64,000 nucleotides of DNA, taken from NCBI RefSeq assembly GCF_046267875.1, contig NZ_CP176502.1, forward strand, positions 1,364,001 to 1,428,000, written 5' to 3'. Positions within the stretch are counted from its first letter, which is position 1. The number at the start of each line of letters is the position of its first letter. The position numbers were made by a program, and so were the translations under genes. Of this stretch, positions 1-8,473 are shown piece after piece. The DNA comes from Mannheimia glucosida (lineage in GTDB: Bacteria > Pseudomonadota > Gammaproteobacteria > Enterobacterales > Pasteurellaceae). Under the pieces are notes generated by a model. It searched no databases. It saw only the letters and a list, made by a program, of their open reading frames with translations, and was not told the DNA's origin.

Positions 1-393
1 GCGTTGTTTACGATCTTCATCGCCAATTTTAGGGCTGACCAAAAAATAGATGCCGATAATCAGAATTAAGAAAGGCAACAATGTTTTTAAGAAATCGACA
101 TTGATCATTTGCACAAAAATAGTACCGGCGGCAGAGCCTAAAAAAGTGCATAGAATTAGCAACCAAATTTGTTTTAAATTAACAGCTTTTTTGCGAATAA
201 AATAGAGTGAGGAAGAGAGTGAACCGCCACACGCCTGTAATTTATTCGTGCCAAGTGCCATTGCCGGAGGAAGCCCTGCTGCCATTAATGCCGGAATAGT
301 GAGTAAGCCACCGCCACCAGCGATGGCATCAATAAAGCCGGCAAGGGTCGCAACGGCAAACAAGATTGCTAAAACATCAATTCCCAATTCCAT
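1..393 (-). CDS. TauE/SafE (TSUP) family permease, YfcA-like, 3' part missing
   Basis: This is a partial inner-membrane protein of the sulfite exporter TauE/SafE (TSUP) family. I translated it from the ATG at 393 down to the window edge, so only about 130 N-terminal residues are present. It opens with a hydrophobic segment containing the family's glycine-rich stretch DAIAGGGGLLTIPAL, then ALGTNKLQ, which is typical of YfcA-type members. Further hydrophobic helices and a basic loop (IRKKAVNLKQ) follow. The start codon shares one base with the proB stop (TAATG), so the two genes are almost certainly cotranscribed and translationally coupled. The substrate cannot be read from the sequence; relatives move small anions or organosulfur compounds. 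Confidence 0.85.
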   Translation of the reverse strand, partial: MELGIDVLAILFAVATLAGFIDAIAGGGGLLTIPALMAAGLPPAMALGTNKLQACGGSLSSSLYFIRKKAVNLKQIWLLILCTFLGSAAGTIFVQMINVDFLKTLLPFLILIIGIYFLVSPKIGDEDRKQR

Positions 394-1484
394 TAATACA
401 CCACCATTTCGTCACTATGCACTGCAACAGAACCAAATTCATAACCAAGGAGCGATTCAATTTCTTTTGATTTCTTACCTTTAATTCGCAGCAATGCCTC
501 ACTGCTATAACGGGCAATGCCGAGTGCTAAGGCTTTGCCGTCTTGGCTGAAAATTTTGATTACTTCACCTCGAGTAAATTCGCCTTTGATGGCAGAAACT
601 CCCACCGGCAGTAATGATTTATGTTGAAGCAAGGCTTGTTCCGCCCCGAAATCTACCACAATTTCACCCACTTGCGGAGCAGCAAATAACCAGCGTTTTC
701 TGCCTTCCAAGCGGTCAGATTGGACTAAAAATTTACTGCCGATGTTTTGCCCGTTTGCTAAATCAACTAACACATTTGGGCGAGAACCGGAGGCGATGAT
801 GGTTTCCACACCGGAGCGGGTAGCAATATCAGCAGCAGTAATTTTGGTACTCATTCCGCCTGTGCCTAATCCGGTTGAACTGCCACCGGCAATTTGGCGG
901 ATTTCAGGCGTGATTTTTTCCACCACCGAGAGCAGTTTGGCATCAGGGTTCGAGCGAGGGTCGGCACTAAATAAGCCCTCTTGGTCGGTTAATAAATAGA
1001 GCTGATCTGCTTGAGCCAAAATCGCAACTAAAGCTGATAAATTATCGTTATCACCGACTTTAAATTCTTCGGTGGCAACGGCATCGTTTTCATTAATCAC
1101 CGGAATGATTCTTTGTGCAAGCAGAGCATCAAGGGTATCTCGAGCATTAAGGAAACGTTCACGATCGTCCAGATCGGCTCGGGTTAAGAGCATCTGCCCG
1201 ATATGAATATTATAAATATCGAATAAATTTTCCCACACCCGAATAAGCTGACTTTGCCCGACCGCCGCTAACATTTGCTTAGAGGCTAAGGTTTTAGGGA
1301 GTTCAGGGTGTCCTAAATAGTCCCGACCGGCAGCAGCAGCCCCGGAAGTCACCACAATCACACGATGTTGTTGGTGTAATTGAGCGATTTGCTTTACCAG
1401 CTCTAACATATAAGGACGGCTTAAACTTTTAGTGCCGTGTGTGAGAGTGCTGGTGCCAAATTTTATCACGATAGTTTTTGACAT
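393..1484 (-). CDS. proB: Glutamate 5-kinase
   Basis: ProB phosphorylates L-glutamate to gamma-glutamyl phosphate, the first step of proline synthesis in the cytoplasm. The product is 363 residues, close to the 367 of E. coli. The N-terminal amino-acid kinase domain (about 1-255) has IKFGTSTLT, VTSGAAAAGRDYLG, PVINENDAV and GTGGMSTKITAA, which bind ATP and glutamate. A C-terminal PUA domain follows (about 275-350). I chose the ATG at 1484, which begins MSKTIVIKFG. The reading frame stays open 15 codons further upstream, but those residues do not belong to the family. proA is not adjacent. The stop overlaps the start of the downstream TSUP permease by one base. The 111 bp between proB and folA must hold divergent promoters. 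Confidence 0.95.
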   Translation of the reverse strand: MSKTIVIKFGTSTLTHGTKSLSRPYMLELVKQIAQLHQQHRVIVVTSGAAAAGRDYLGHPELPKTLASKQMLAAVGQSQLIRVWENLFDIYNIHIGQMLLTRADLDDRERFLNARDTLDALLAQRIIPVINENDAVATEEFKVGDNDNLSALVAILAQADQLYLLTDQEGLFSADPRSNPDAKLLSVVEKITPEIRQIAGGSSTGLGTGGMSTKITAADIATRSGVETIIASGSRPNVLVDLANGQNIGSKFLVQSDRLEGRKRWLFAAPQVGEIVVDFGAEQALLQHKSLLPVGVSAIKGEFTRGEVIKIFSQDGKALALGIARYSSEALLRIKGKKSKEIESLLGYEFGSVAVHSDEMVVY

Positions 1485-1595
1485 AATCTGTTCACTTGTA
1501 ACTAAAAATAATGTTGCCAAAAGTATCACTTTTAGGGTGTAAAATCACGCTTAATTTGATATAAAATCAAACCAATTTGCATAATAGGAGAAAAA

Positions 1596-2090
1596 ATGAA
1601 AATCAGCATTATTGTTGCCCGAACAATCAACAAGGTGATTGGCAAAGATAACCAAATGCCGTGGCATTTGCCGGTAGATTTAGCGTGGTTTCGCCAAAAC
1701 ACGTTAGGCAAACCAGTGATTATGGGGCGTAAAACCTATGAATCAATTGGTAGGCTATTGCCAGAACGTCCTAATATTATTCTTTCCCGTTCAGGTTTTA
1801 CAGTGGAAGGGGCTTATGCGGCACAATCGCTTGAACAAGCGGTCGAATTAGCAAAAAATTTTGCAAGCACAGATGAAATAATGATTATTGGTGGCGGAGA
1901 ACTATTTAAACAGGCACTACCGAAGGCTGACACGCTGTATCTCACAGAAATTCAAGCGGAAATTGATGGCGATACGTTCTTTGAATTTGATGAACAAAAT
2001 TGGGCGTTAGCAGAAGAAAGGTGGTCAGAAATTGATGAAAATAACCCGTTACGCTGCCGTTTTATGCGTTTAGAACGAAAATCTGCTTAA
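1596..2090 (+). CDS. folA: Dihydrofolate reductase
   Basis: This enzyme reduces dihydrofolate to tetrahydrofolate with NADPH and is the target of trimethoprim. It has 164 residues against 159 in E. coli. The active-site loop reads NQMPWHLPVDLAWFR, with the catalytic acidic residue at Asp28. The NADPH-binding signature GRKTYESIGRLLPERPNIILSR covers roughly residues 45-66, and the second cofactor motif IIGGGELFKQAL lies near residue 97-108. A good ribosome binding site (AGGAG) sits 6 bases before the ATG. The gene stands alone, divergent from proB. I see no substitution that suggests drug resistance, though I cannot judge that without an alignment. Confidence 0.97.
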   Translation: MKISIIVARTINKVIGKDNQMPWHLPVDLAWFRQNTLGKPVIMGRKTYESIGRLLPERPNIILSRSGFTVEGAYAAQSLEQAVELAKNFASTDEIMIIGGGELFKQALPKADTLYLTEIQAEIDGDTFFEFDEQNWALAEERWSEIDENNPLRCRFMRLERKSA

Positions 2091-2209
2091 TAACTAAGCG
2101 GTTAAAAGCAAAAATGTGAACGCAAACCTTTGCTATTTTTGGAGCTAGATACAAATAAAAAAACAGCCTTTAAAATATCGGCAGTTTATTTTATTTGAGG
2201 AGGTTCTAA

Positions 2210-2440
2210 ATGGACTATGTTGAAATACTTGGCTATGTGGCGATGATTTTAGTTGCCTGTTCTTTTTTATTAAAAGATGTGATTAAACTGCGGGTGGTGA
2301 ATTCGCTGGGTTGTGCCTGTTTTGTTATTTATGGCTTGCTGATTGGCTCGATTCCGGTGACTGGCTTAAATGCGTTGGTGGTGTGCATTAATTTGTACTA
2401 TATTTTCAAAGCGAATCAACTGACAACTGCACATTCGTAA
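2210..2440 (+). CDS. Small inner-membrane protein, YgjV/CBU_0592-like
   Basis: A 76-residue protein made almost entirely of hydrophobic segments: three likely membrane helices at about 5-22, 30-47 and 51-69, joined by short loops (KDVIKLR and a glycine-rich turn). The repeated pattern of a LGY start, then RVVNSLG and GLNALVVCIN, resembles small YgjV-type or CBU_0592-like membrane domains. I assign only this resemblance, not a function. Translation looks strong: an AGGAGG ribosome binding site lies 6 bases before the ATG. The gene is monocistronic and ends just before the uptake-sequence hairpin shared with radA. Confidence 0.7.
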   Translation: MDYVEILGYVAMILVACSFLLKDVIKLRVVNSLGCACFVIYGLLIGSIPVTGLNALVVCINLYYIFKANQLTTAHS

Positions 2441-2457
2441 ATTTTTGTCTAAAACAG

Positions 2458-2490
2458 ACCGCTTGTAAGACAGGCTTACAAGCGGTTTTT
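2458..2490. terminator. Inverted uptake-sequence pair acting as bidirectional terminator
   Basis: Twelve-base arms ACCGCTTGTAAG (2458-2469) and CTTACAAGCGGT (2475-2486) are perfectly complementary across a 5-base loop and are followed by a T run. Each arm is an uptake-sequence core. It sits between convergent genes (the small membrane protein and radA), where a terminator for both is expected. Confidence 0.85.
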
Positions 2491-2494
2491 GATT

Positions 2495-3874
2495 TTAGAG
2501 ATTATACAGAATATCTAACGCATCACTGAGTTTTTTCACGGTGAACACCTGCATATCTTTAATTGCCTTTTTCGGGGCATTGCCGTGAGGAATTATCGCC
2601 CGTTTAAAACCGTGTTTTGCGGCTTCGCTGATCCGTTCTTGCCCACTGGTAACTGGGCGGATTTCCCCAGCTAAACCGACTTCTCCAAAAATTACCAAAT
2701 CCTGCGGTAACGGGCGGTTACGGAAGCTGGAAATTAACGCTAAAATTAAGGCTAAATCGGCACTGGTTTCCGTGACTTTCACCCCACCGACCACATTCAC
2801 AAACACATCTTGATCCGACATCTGCAAGCCACCGTGTCGGTGTAGCACCGCAAGTAATAGCGATAAACGGTTATGATCTAAGCCAACCGCCACTCGGCGA
2901 GGGTTTGCCAGCATTGAGTGATCAACTAAGGCTTGAATTTCAACCAACAATGGGCGTGTCCCTTCCCATAACACCATTACCGAACTGCCCGGCGTTTGCT
3001 CTTCGCTACGGCTTAAGAAAATCGCTGATGGGTTTTTAACCTCTTTTAGCCCCTGTTCGGTCATCGCAAATACGCCCAATTCATTAACAGCACCAAAACG
3101 GTTTTTCTGGCTACGCAAAGTCCGGAAGCGGGAATCGGATTCGCCTTCCAAAAGCAAGGAGGCATCAATGGCGTGTTCCAATACTTTCGGGCCGGCAAGC
3201 GTGCCATCTTTAGTGACGTGCCCAACCATAATAATCGCCACTTGGCGGGTTTTGGCGTAGCGGGTAAGGAAAGATGCACATTCACGCACTTGTGAAACAC
3301 TGCCGGGTGAAGATTGAATATCCGACAAGTGCATAACCTGAATTGAGTCAATCACCATAATCTTCGGTTTTTCTTGGTCTGCAATATTGCAAATATGCTC
3401 GACAGAGGTTTCAGACAACATTTTCAGATTTGCGGTTGGTAAGCCTAAGCGATTTGCCCTCATTGCCACTTGTTGTAACGACTCTTCACCGGTGACATAC
3501 AGCGTTGGCAGATGTTGGGCTAAACCGCACATTACTTGCAGTAATAATGTACTTTTCCCTGCCCCCGGGTGGCCACCAATCAGAATGGCCGACCCCGGCA
3601 CCACACCGCCACCGAGTACACGATCCAGCTCGTTAAAGCCACTGCTAAAGCGAGGCACTTCCTGCAAGCTGATGTCAGACAGCGTTTGTACTTTGCCTGA
3701 CGTTTCACCGGCATAGCCGCTAAAGCGGTCAGATTTCGCCGTTTCTTTGCTGGAAATCAACCGTACTTCACTGATGGTATTCCAAGACTTACATTCCTTA
3801 CATTGCCCCATCCAACGGGAATATTCAGCCCCGCAATCGTTACAAACATAAGCGGTTTTAGGTGCTTTTGCCAT
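2495..3874 (-). CDS. radA: DNA repair protein RadA (Sms), branch-migration ATPase
   Basis: RadA is a RecA-like ATPase that helps process recombination intermediates and extends D-loops by branch migration. It is 459 residues, the usual length. The N-terminal zinc finger is visible as C11-x2-C14 and C25-x2-C28. Walker A is GGHPGAGKSTLL near residue 100, and the family-specific KNRFG motif (LRSQKNRFGAVNE) follows in the middle. The C-terminal third is the Lon-protease-like domain, including VNVVGGVKVTETSADLAL, which lacks protease function in this family. The gene is divergent from pilA across a 180-bp gap. In naturally transformable bacteria RadA supports chromosomal transformation, which makes the location next to the pilus operon sensible, though adjacency alone does not prove coregulation. 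Confidence 0.96.
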   Translation of the reverse strand: MAKAPKTAYVCNDCGAEYSRWMGQCKECKSWNTISEVRLISSKETAKSDRFSGYAGETSGKVQTLSDISLQEVPRFSSGFNELDRVLGGGVVPGSAILIGGHPGAGKSTLLLQVMCGLAQHLPTLYVTGEESLQQVAMRANRLGLPTANLKMLSETSVEHICNIADQEKPKIMVIDSIQVMHLSDIQSSPGSVSQVRECASFLTRYAKTRQVAIIMVGHVTKDGTLAGPKVLEHAIDASLLLEGESDSRFRTLRSQKNRFGAVNELGVFAMTEQGLKEVKNPSAIFLSRSEEQTPGSSVMVLWEGTRPLLVEIQALVDHSMLANPRRVAVGLDHNRLSLLLAVLHRHGGLQMSDQDVFVNVVGGVKVTETSADLALILALISSFRNRPLPQDLVIFGEVGLAGEIRPVTSGQERISEAAKHGFKRAIIPHGNAPKKAIKDMQVFTVKKLSDALDILYNL

Positions 3875-3950
3875 TCTTGATTCCTAATTGAGTAAATTTG
3901 GCAAATTCTAACAAAAAACTGTATGGATAAACAGATAAAAATTTTATTTT

Positions 3951-3966
3951 TTCGATCTGCGTCGAA
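3951..3966 (+). promoter_or_regulatory. CRP-S-like (competence) palindrome upstream of pilA
   Basis: The palindrome TTCGATCTGCGTCGAA lies about 90 bases before the pilA start in an AT-rich context. In Pasteurellaceae, CRP-S sites (TGCGA-N6-TCGCA) replace the T of ordinary CRP sites with C and require Sxy. This site keeps the 5-6-5 spacing and the CGATC core, with one mismatch in each half. The regulatory role is inferred. Confidence 0.5.
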
Positions 3967-4054
3967 AAATTAAAATTTGCCGGTCGCAAAGCAGGCAAAA
4001 AATTTGCACACTTGATTCGCCACAATTTGTTGGTGCAATTTATAAGGAATTTAT

Positions 4055-4534
4055 ATGCAAAAAATTGTACATTTTCGACCGCTTGGCATTCGCCAACTTC
4101 ATCGGGCATTTACCCTCATTGAGTTGATGATCGTGATTGCGATTATTGCCATTCTTGCCACTATTGCGATCCCTTCCTATAACTCATACACCCAAAAGGC
4201 GGCGTTATCGGAGTTATTACAAGCATCTGCTTCGTATAAATCAGACGTTGAAGTCTGTATTTACAACAGTGGCGGGTTGGATAACTGCTCCGGTGGCACG
4301 AATGGGATTCAGGCGAATAAAACCAGCAGTAATACCACTAAATACCTAAATTCGATTGCGGTAACAAAAGGCGTGATTACAGTAACCGGCAAAGGCTCGC
4401 TGAATGGTTATAGCTACACCTTAACACCATCGTTCTCAAATAATACGATTAGCTGGGCGGCAAGTTGTAGCGGCAGTGATACCAGCCTATTTCCAGCTAA
4501 TTTCTGTAGCACAACCACTACACCAAACGGCTAA
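4055..4534 (+). CDS. pilA: Type IV major pilin, ApfA/PilA type
   Basis: This is the structural subunit of the type IV pilus, which in this family serves DNA uptake and adhesion. The precursor has 159 residues: an 18-residue leader ending HRA, then FTLIELMIVIAIIAILATIA, the signature of a class a pilin with Phe+1 and Glu+5. Residue -1 is Ala, as in Pasteurellaceae pilins, rather than the common Gly. The globular part has four cysteines, the last pair spaced as in other ApfA proteins (CSGSDTSLFPANFC). The gene heads pilABCD, with pilB 20 bases downstream. The ATG at 4055 is preceded by AAGGAA. The leader is unusually basic, and its codons contain an uptake-like sequence at 4077-4086. Confidence 0.95.
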   Translation: MQKIVHFRPLGIRQLHRAFTLIELMIVIAIIAILATIAIPSYNSYTQKAALSELLQASASYKSDVEVCIYNSGGLDNCSGGTNGIQANKTSSNTTKYLNSIAVTKGVITVTGKGSLNGYSYTLTPSFSNNTISWAASCSGSDTSLFPANFCSTTTTPNG

Positions 4535-4554
4535 TTTGAGGTGAGGAAATCAAA

Positions 4555-5958
4555 ATGGAGTATTCGGTAACCGACTTAAACAGCCAAAGGTTCATTGAGA
4601 TTTCAGCAGAGCAGTGGCAGAAAAATTGCAATGAAAAACAGATTTTGTTGCGTTATTTAGCTGTTCCACTGCAAGAAACCGAAGAACAGCTTTGGCTAGG
4701 GATTGATGATATGCAAAACCTCAATGCCTGCGAGATTTTTGCGTTTATCTACCACAAACAGATTGAACCTGTTTTGATTTCCTCCGAAGAATTAAAATTT
4801 TTGCTCAATGCCCTTTCGCCTGAGCAGAGTAGCCAGCAGAGTGAAATTTATGAAGAAAATCCGCTTTATCCTTTTTCCGAGAATAACGAGCAGCCGGATA
4901 GAAATGATCCGATTATCCAAATTTTAGAGAATTTGTTTAAGTTCTGTTTGCAACAGAACGCTTCCGATATCCATCTTGAACCACAAAAAGAGACATTATT
5001 AATTCGATTAAGAATTGATGGCGTGCTACATATTTATAAAAGCTTGCCGAGTAGTTTATCCAGCCGTTTGATTTCACGGGTTAAATTATTGGCGAAGCTC
5101 GATATCAGCGAGACTCGCTTGCCACAAGACGGGCAATTTCATTTCAAAACACTGTTAGCTGAAACACTGGATTTCCGTGTTTCTACCTTGCCAACGCACT
5201 TCGGCGAAAAAGTGGTGCTACGGCTACAAAAAAATAAACCGACCCATTTTGATTTTTTAGATTTAGGCTTTAACCCGGCTCAGAAAGCCAATTTGCTGAA
5301 TGCCCTCAGTCAGCCTCAAGGGTTGATTTTAGTAACCGGCCCGACCGGGAGCGGTAAAAGCATCACGCTTTACAGTGCATTAAGCCATTTAAACAGCAGT
5401 GAAAAGCATATTTTAACCGCGGAAGACCCGATTGAAATTGAGATTGAGGGAATTATCCAAACCCAAGTGAATCGAGGGATTAATTTAGATTTCAGCCAAC
5501 TGTTAAGAACCTTTCTACGCCAAGATCCGGACATTATTATGCTCGGCGAAATTCGTGATGAAGAGAGTGCAGAAATGGCACTAAGGGCAGCACAAACCGG
5601 GCATTTGGTGCTTTCGACTTTGCACACCAATGATGCCCCTTCAGCGGTGGAACGGTTGCTACAGCTTGGCATAAAAGAGTATGAACTTAAAAATTCATTG
5701 CTACTCGTGATTGCTCAACGCCTGTTACGCCGAGTGTGTGAGAAATGTAGCGGAGCAGGTTGCGAGCATTGTTATCAAGGCTATAAAGGGCGAATCGGTG
5801 TGTATCAACTCTTTAGCCGAGCTGCAAAAAATTTTGAAAAAAACACCGCTTGTTTGGATTTTAAAACCCTTGCCGACAGTGCAAAAGAAAAATTGGCGGA
5901 AGGAAAAACCAATCAGGCAGAAATTTTAAGGGTGCTAGGCAATGACGAAAATCTATGA
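4555..5958 (+). CDS. pilB: Type IV pilus assembly ATPase
   Basis: PilB is the cytoplasmic hexameric motor that powers pilus extension. The product has 467 residues, shorter than the roughly 560 of Pseudomonas PilB because the N-terminal region is reduced, as in other Pasteurellaceae. Walker A is TGPTGSGKSITLYSAL near residue 262. The Asp box and Walker B follow as DPDIIMLGEIRDEESAEMAL, and the His box is GHLVLSTLHTNDA. Near the C-terminus, CEKCSGAGCEHC supplies the four cysteines of the family's zinc site. The gene is 20 bases after pilA and overlaps pilC by 17 bases, so translation is probably coupled. Confidence 0.95.
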   Translation: MEYSVTDLNSQRFIEISAEQWQKNCNEKQILLRYLAVPLQETEEQLWLGIDDMQNLNACEIFAFIYHKQIEPVLISSEELKFLLNALSPEQSSQQSEIYEENPLYPFSENNEQPDRNDPIIQILENLFKFCLQQNASDIHLEPQKETLLIRLRIDGVLHIYKSLPSSLSSRLISRVKLLAKLDISETRLPQDGQFHFKTLLAETLDFRVSTLPTHFGEKVVLRLQKNKPTHFDFLDLGFNPAQKANLLNALSQPQGLILVTGPTGSGKSITLYSALSHLNSSEKHILTAEDPIEIEIEGIIQTQVNRGINLDFSQLLRTFLRQDPDIIMLGEIRDEESAEMALRAAQTGHLVLSTLHTNDAPSAVERLLQLGIKEYELKNSLLLVIAQRLLRRVCEKCSGAGCEHCYQGYKGRIGVYQLFSRAAKNFEKNTACLDFKTLADSAKEKLAEGKTNQAEILRVLGNDENL

Positions 5959-7138
5959 ATTTCACTGGAAAGCTCTGAGCCGATTCGGGCAGAAACAGAG
6001 GGGCAAGCGGTTGGCAACGAATCGAGAAATGTTGGAAAACCTTTTACTGGCACAAGGTTATCAGCACATTCGGATTAGCCGAAATTTTGTGCTTTCAGCG
6101 AACCCAAAAAAAGAAGAGGTAAATAGCCTGTTATCACAGCTTGCATTGTTGGTTAATTCTGCCATTCCGCTAAAACAGGCATTGTCTATGTTATTGCAAA
6201 ACTGCCGAAATATCCGCCTTTATCAATGGTTGAATGCACTGATTCAACTCATTGAAAGTGGCTATGCTTTTTCACAATCGTTAGAAAAACTAGGTCAATT
6301 TGTGAGCAATCAAGAAATTCAGCTAATCAAAATGGGCGAACAAAGCGGAAAACTGGGCATTATGCTGACTAATTTAGCTGAAAGCCGAGCGAAATCGGAA
6401 AAATTGGCGAAAAAAGTGAAGAAAATCCTGTTCTACCCGGTGATTGTGTTGCTGATTTCACTCGCTTTATCTATCGGGCTATTGGTTTTGATTGTACCGC
6501 AGTTTGCTCAACTTTATGGCTCAAAAGACAAAACTTTACCCCTCATTACCGATATTTTATTTACCCTTTCCGAATGCTTGATTGAGCAAGGTACAGTGTT
6601 GCTTGGTACGTTACTACTAGCGGTCATTTTTTACCTGTTTTTTGCAAAAAAGAGCAGGTTAGTCGCAAAGTGGAAAATGGCTCTATGGGCTAAAATGCCA
6701 CTGTTTAGTCGAATTATTGAGCAATCTCGCATTATCTTTTTCAGCCAAAACATTGCCTTAATGCTGAATGCCCATATTCCGCTTGATGTTGCCTTGAGGT
6801 CGTTTTTATCCGAGAAAAATGATGACCCGATTTTACAGCAAGAAATTGGCACTATGCTTAATTTGTTACAACAAGGCTACAAATTTTCACAAGGGATCAA
6901 CCCGAATGTGTTTGGGGCTGAGATGGCACAAATGCTTGAGGTTGGGGAGAAAAGTGGCAATGTGGCGAAAATGTGTGAGCATATTAGTGAGATGTACCAA
7001 CAAAAATTAGATTACCAAATTGATATTTTGTCTCAGCTATTAGAACCGATGCTAATGCTGATAATAGGCGTGATTGTCGGCACTATTATTGTCGGGCTGT
7101 ATTTACCGATTTTTGATATGGGTGCTTTGGTGGAGTAG
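5942..7138 (+). CDS. pilC: Type IV pilus inner-membrane platform protein
   Basis: PilC (GspF family) is the inner-membrane platform on which PilB acts to insert pilins. It has 398 residues, the usual size. Two T2SSF domains are seen (about 60-180 and 260-385). Each starts with a helical cytoplasmic part containing a conserved pattern such as IKMGEQSGKLGIML or LEVGEKSGNVAKMC, followed by hydrophobic helices (FYPVIVLLISLALSIGLLVL and MLMLIIGVIVGTIIVGLYLP). The start lies inside the end of pilB (17-base overlap), and the stop is two bases before pilD. It belongs to the pilABCD transcript. Confidence 0.95.
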   Translation: MTKIYEFHWKALSRFGQKQRGKRLATNREMLENLLLAQGYQHIRISRNFVLSANPKKEEVNSLLSQLALLVNSAIPLKQALSMLLQNCRNIRLYQWLNALIQLIESGYAFSQSLEKLGQFVSNQEIQLIKMGEQSGKLGIMLTNLAESRAKSEKLAKKVKKILFYPVIVLLISLALSIGLLVLIVPQFAQLYGSKDKTLPLITDILFTLSECLIEQGTVLLGTLLLAVIFYLFFAKKSRLVAKWKMALWAKMPLFSRIIEQSRIIFFSQNIALMLNAHIPLDVALRSFLSEKNDDPILQQEIGTMLNLLQQGYKFSQGINPNVFGAEMAQMLEVGEKSGNVAKMCEHISEMYQQKLDYQIDILSQLLEPMLMLIIGVIVGTIIVGLYLPIFDMGALVE

Positions 7139-7140
7139 CG

Positions 7141-7797
7141 ATGTTAATACTGTTTTCCCTCTTCATTGCGGTTTGGCTCAAAGCGGAGATCCCTCGATTT
7201 GCTATTAGAGTTAATCACCAAATTTACCAAGAAACGACTTCATTGGTGAATATTGGCTTAACCGAGCAACAGTTTTTGGCTCAATCGTTGCTACAACCGA
7301 AACAGCCCCAATCGGCAAATCTATTTTTTCTCCTTTTCCCATTAATTATGCTTTGCTCGGAAAGCCCTATTATCGGCACGATTTTTATTCTGCTCTGTTT
7401 TTTATCACTGTTAGATATGTGCTATTACCTAACGGATATTCGCTATCTCGTGCTTATTTTTTTGTTGGTGTTATGGGAGAGTTTAGCCGATTTCCAACAC
7501 CAAACTTTTACCTTTACCCTTGTTTTTTGCCTGTTGATTGGCTGTGTATCACAGCTTGTGTTTAAAAAGGAGGCATTTGGCTACGGCGATATGTTGCTAT
7601 TGGTTGCGTTATCCCCACTCTTTCGGCTCGAAAAAATGCTCTTATTGATATTAGCCGCTTGCCTGCTAGGGATTGGATATTTCTTGGTTTATTGGATAAT
7701 GAAAAAGCAGAAATTAGCAAAATTGGCGTTTATTCCGTTTATTAGCACAGCGATGTTGCTAGTGCTAATGCTTGAAAGCAGGGGGATTAATTACTAG
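7141..7797 (+). CDS. pilD: Type IV prepilin peptidase, short form
   Basis: PilD is the membrane aspartyl protease that removes the pilin leader. The 218-residue protein has the two catalytic aspartates of the A24 family: one in SLLDMCYYLTD (near residue 97) and one in the GxGD-type motif FGYGDMLLL (near residue 147). It is much shorter than the 290-residue Pseudomonas enzyme. The N-terminal cysteine-containing methyltransferase region is reduced, with no CxxC pair visible. At least five hydrophobic helices follow a soluble stretch. It ends the pil operon, two bases after pilC, and coaE starts 40 bases later. Confidence 0.9.
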   Translation: MLILFSLFIAVWLKAEIPRFAIRVNHQIYQETTSLVNIGLTEQQFLAQSLLQPKQPQSANLFFLLFPLIMLCSESPIIGTIFILLCFLSLLDMCYYLTDIRYLVLIFLLVLWESLADFQHQTFTFTLVFCLLIGCVSQLVFKKEAFGYGDMLLLVALSPLFRLEKMLLLILAACLLGIGYFLVYWIMKKQKLAKLAFIPFISTAMLLVLMLESRGINY

Positions 7798-7837
7798 AAT
7801 TGAGTTGTTTTCATTTTGAGGAAAGGAATTAATTTTT

Positions 7838-8473
7838 ATGACTTACGTTGTAGGCTTAACCGGTGGAATAGGTAGTGGCAAAACCACAGTGTCTGATTTA
7901 TTTTCAGCTCTTGGGGTAGAGGTAATTGATGCTGATGTGGTGGCTCGCCAAGTTGTTGAACCGGGTACACCGCTTTTAGCCAAGATTGTAGAACACTTTG
8001 GCGAAGAGATCTTAACCGCTGAAAAAGCATTAGAACGCACTAAACTTCGCCAAATTGTCTTTAACAATGAACAGGAAAAAACGTGGCTCAATAATTTGCT
8101 TCACCCCGCCATTCGAGAAGAAATGGTAAAAAAATTGCAAGAATCGACCGCTTGTTATGTGATTTGGGTCGTGCCGCTTTTAATTGAAAATAAGCTCACC
8201 GAATATTGTGATCGCATATTGGTTGTTGATGTTTCTCCTGAAATCCAACTGGAAAGAGCAACCAAACGTGATAACAGTAAAATTGAAACCATTAAAAATA
8301 TTATGGCAGCCCAAGTCAGCCGTGAAGAAAGATTAAGTTATGCTGATGATGTGATTGAAAATAACTTGCCATTTGAACAGGGCTTGCTTTTAATTAAAGA
8401 GCAGGTTCAAGCCTTACATTATAAATACTTAGCATTAGCAAAAAAGGAAAAAGAATGCCAGAAACTATTGTAA
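7838..8473 (+). CDS. coaE: Dephospho-CoA kinase
   Basis: CoaE phosphorylates the ribose 3'-hydroxyl of dephospho-CoA to give coenzyme A. The product is 211 residues (206 in E. coli). The P-loop GLTGGIGSGKTTV is at residues 6-18, followed by IDADVVARQVVEPG with the acidic residue and arginine that bind substrate, and later the VPLLIE segment of the CoA-binding lid. A weak AAGGAA lies further than usual (over 10 bases) from the ATG. The order pilD-coaE-yacG is a common gammaproteobacterial arrangement. The gene overlaps yacG by 19 bases, so the two are cotranslated. Confidence 0.95.
   Translation: MTYVVGLTGGIGSGKTTVSDLFSALGVEVIDADVVARQVVEPGTPLLAKIVEHFGEEILTAEKALERTKLRQIVFNNEQEKTWLNNLLHPAIREEMVKKLQESTACYVIWVVPLLIENKLTEYCDRILVVDVSPEIQLERATKRDNSKIETIKNIMAAQVSREERLSYADDVIENNLPFEQGLLLIKEQVQALHYKYLALAKKEKECQKLL

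Noticed and set aside
3858..4109. Open frame on the minus strand across the radA-pilA gap
   Set aside because: It overlaps the start of pilA and the end of radA, has no family-like residues and lies over the putative regulatory palindrome.
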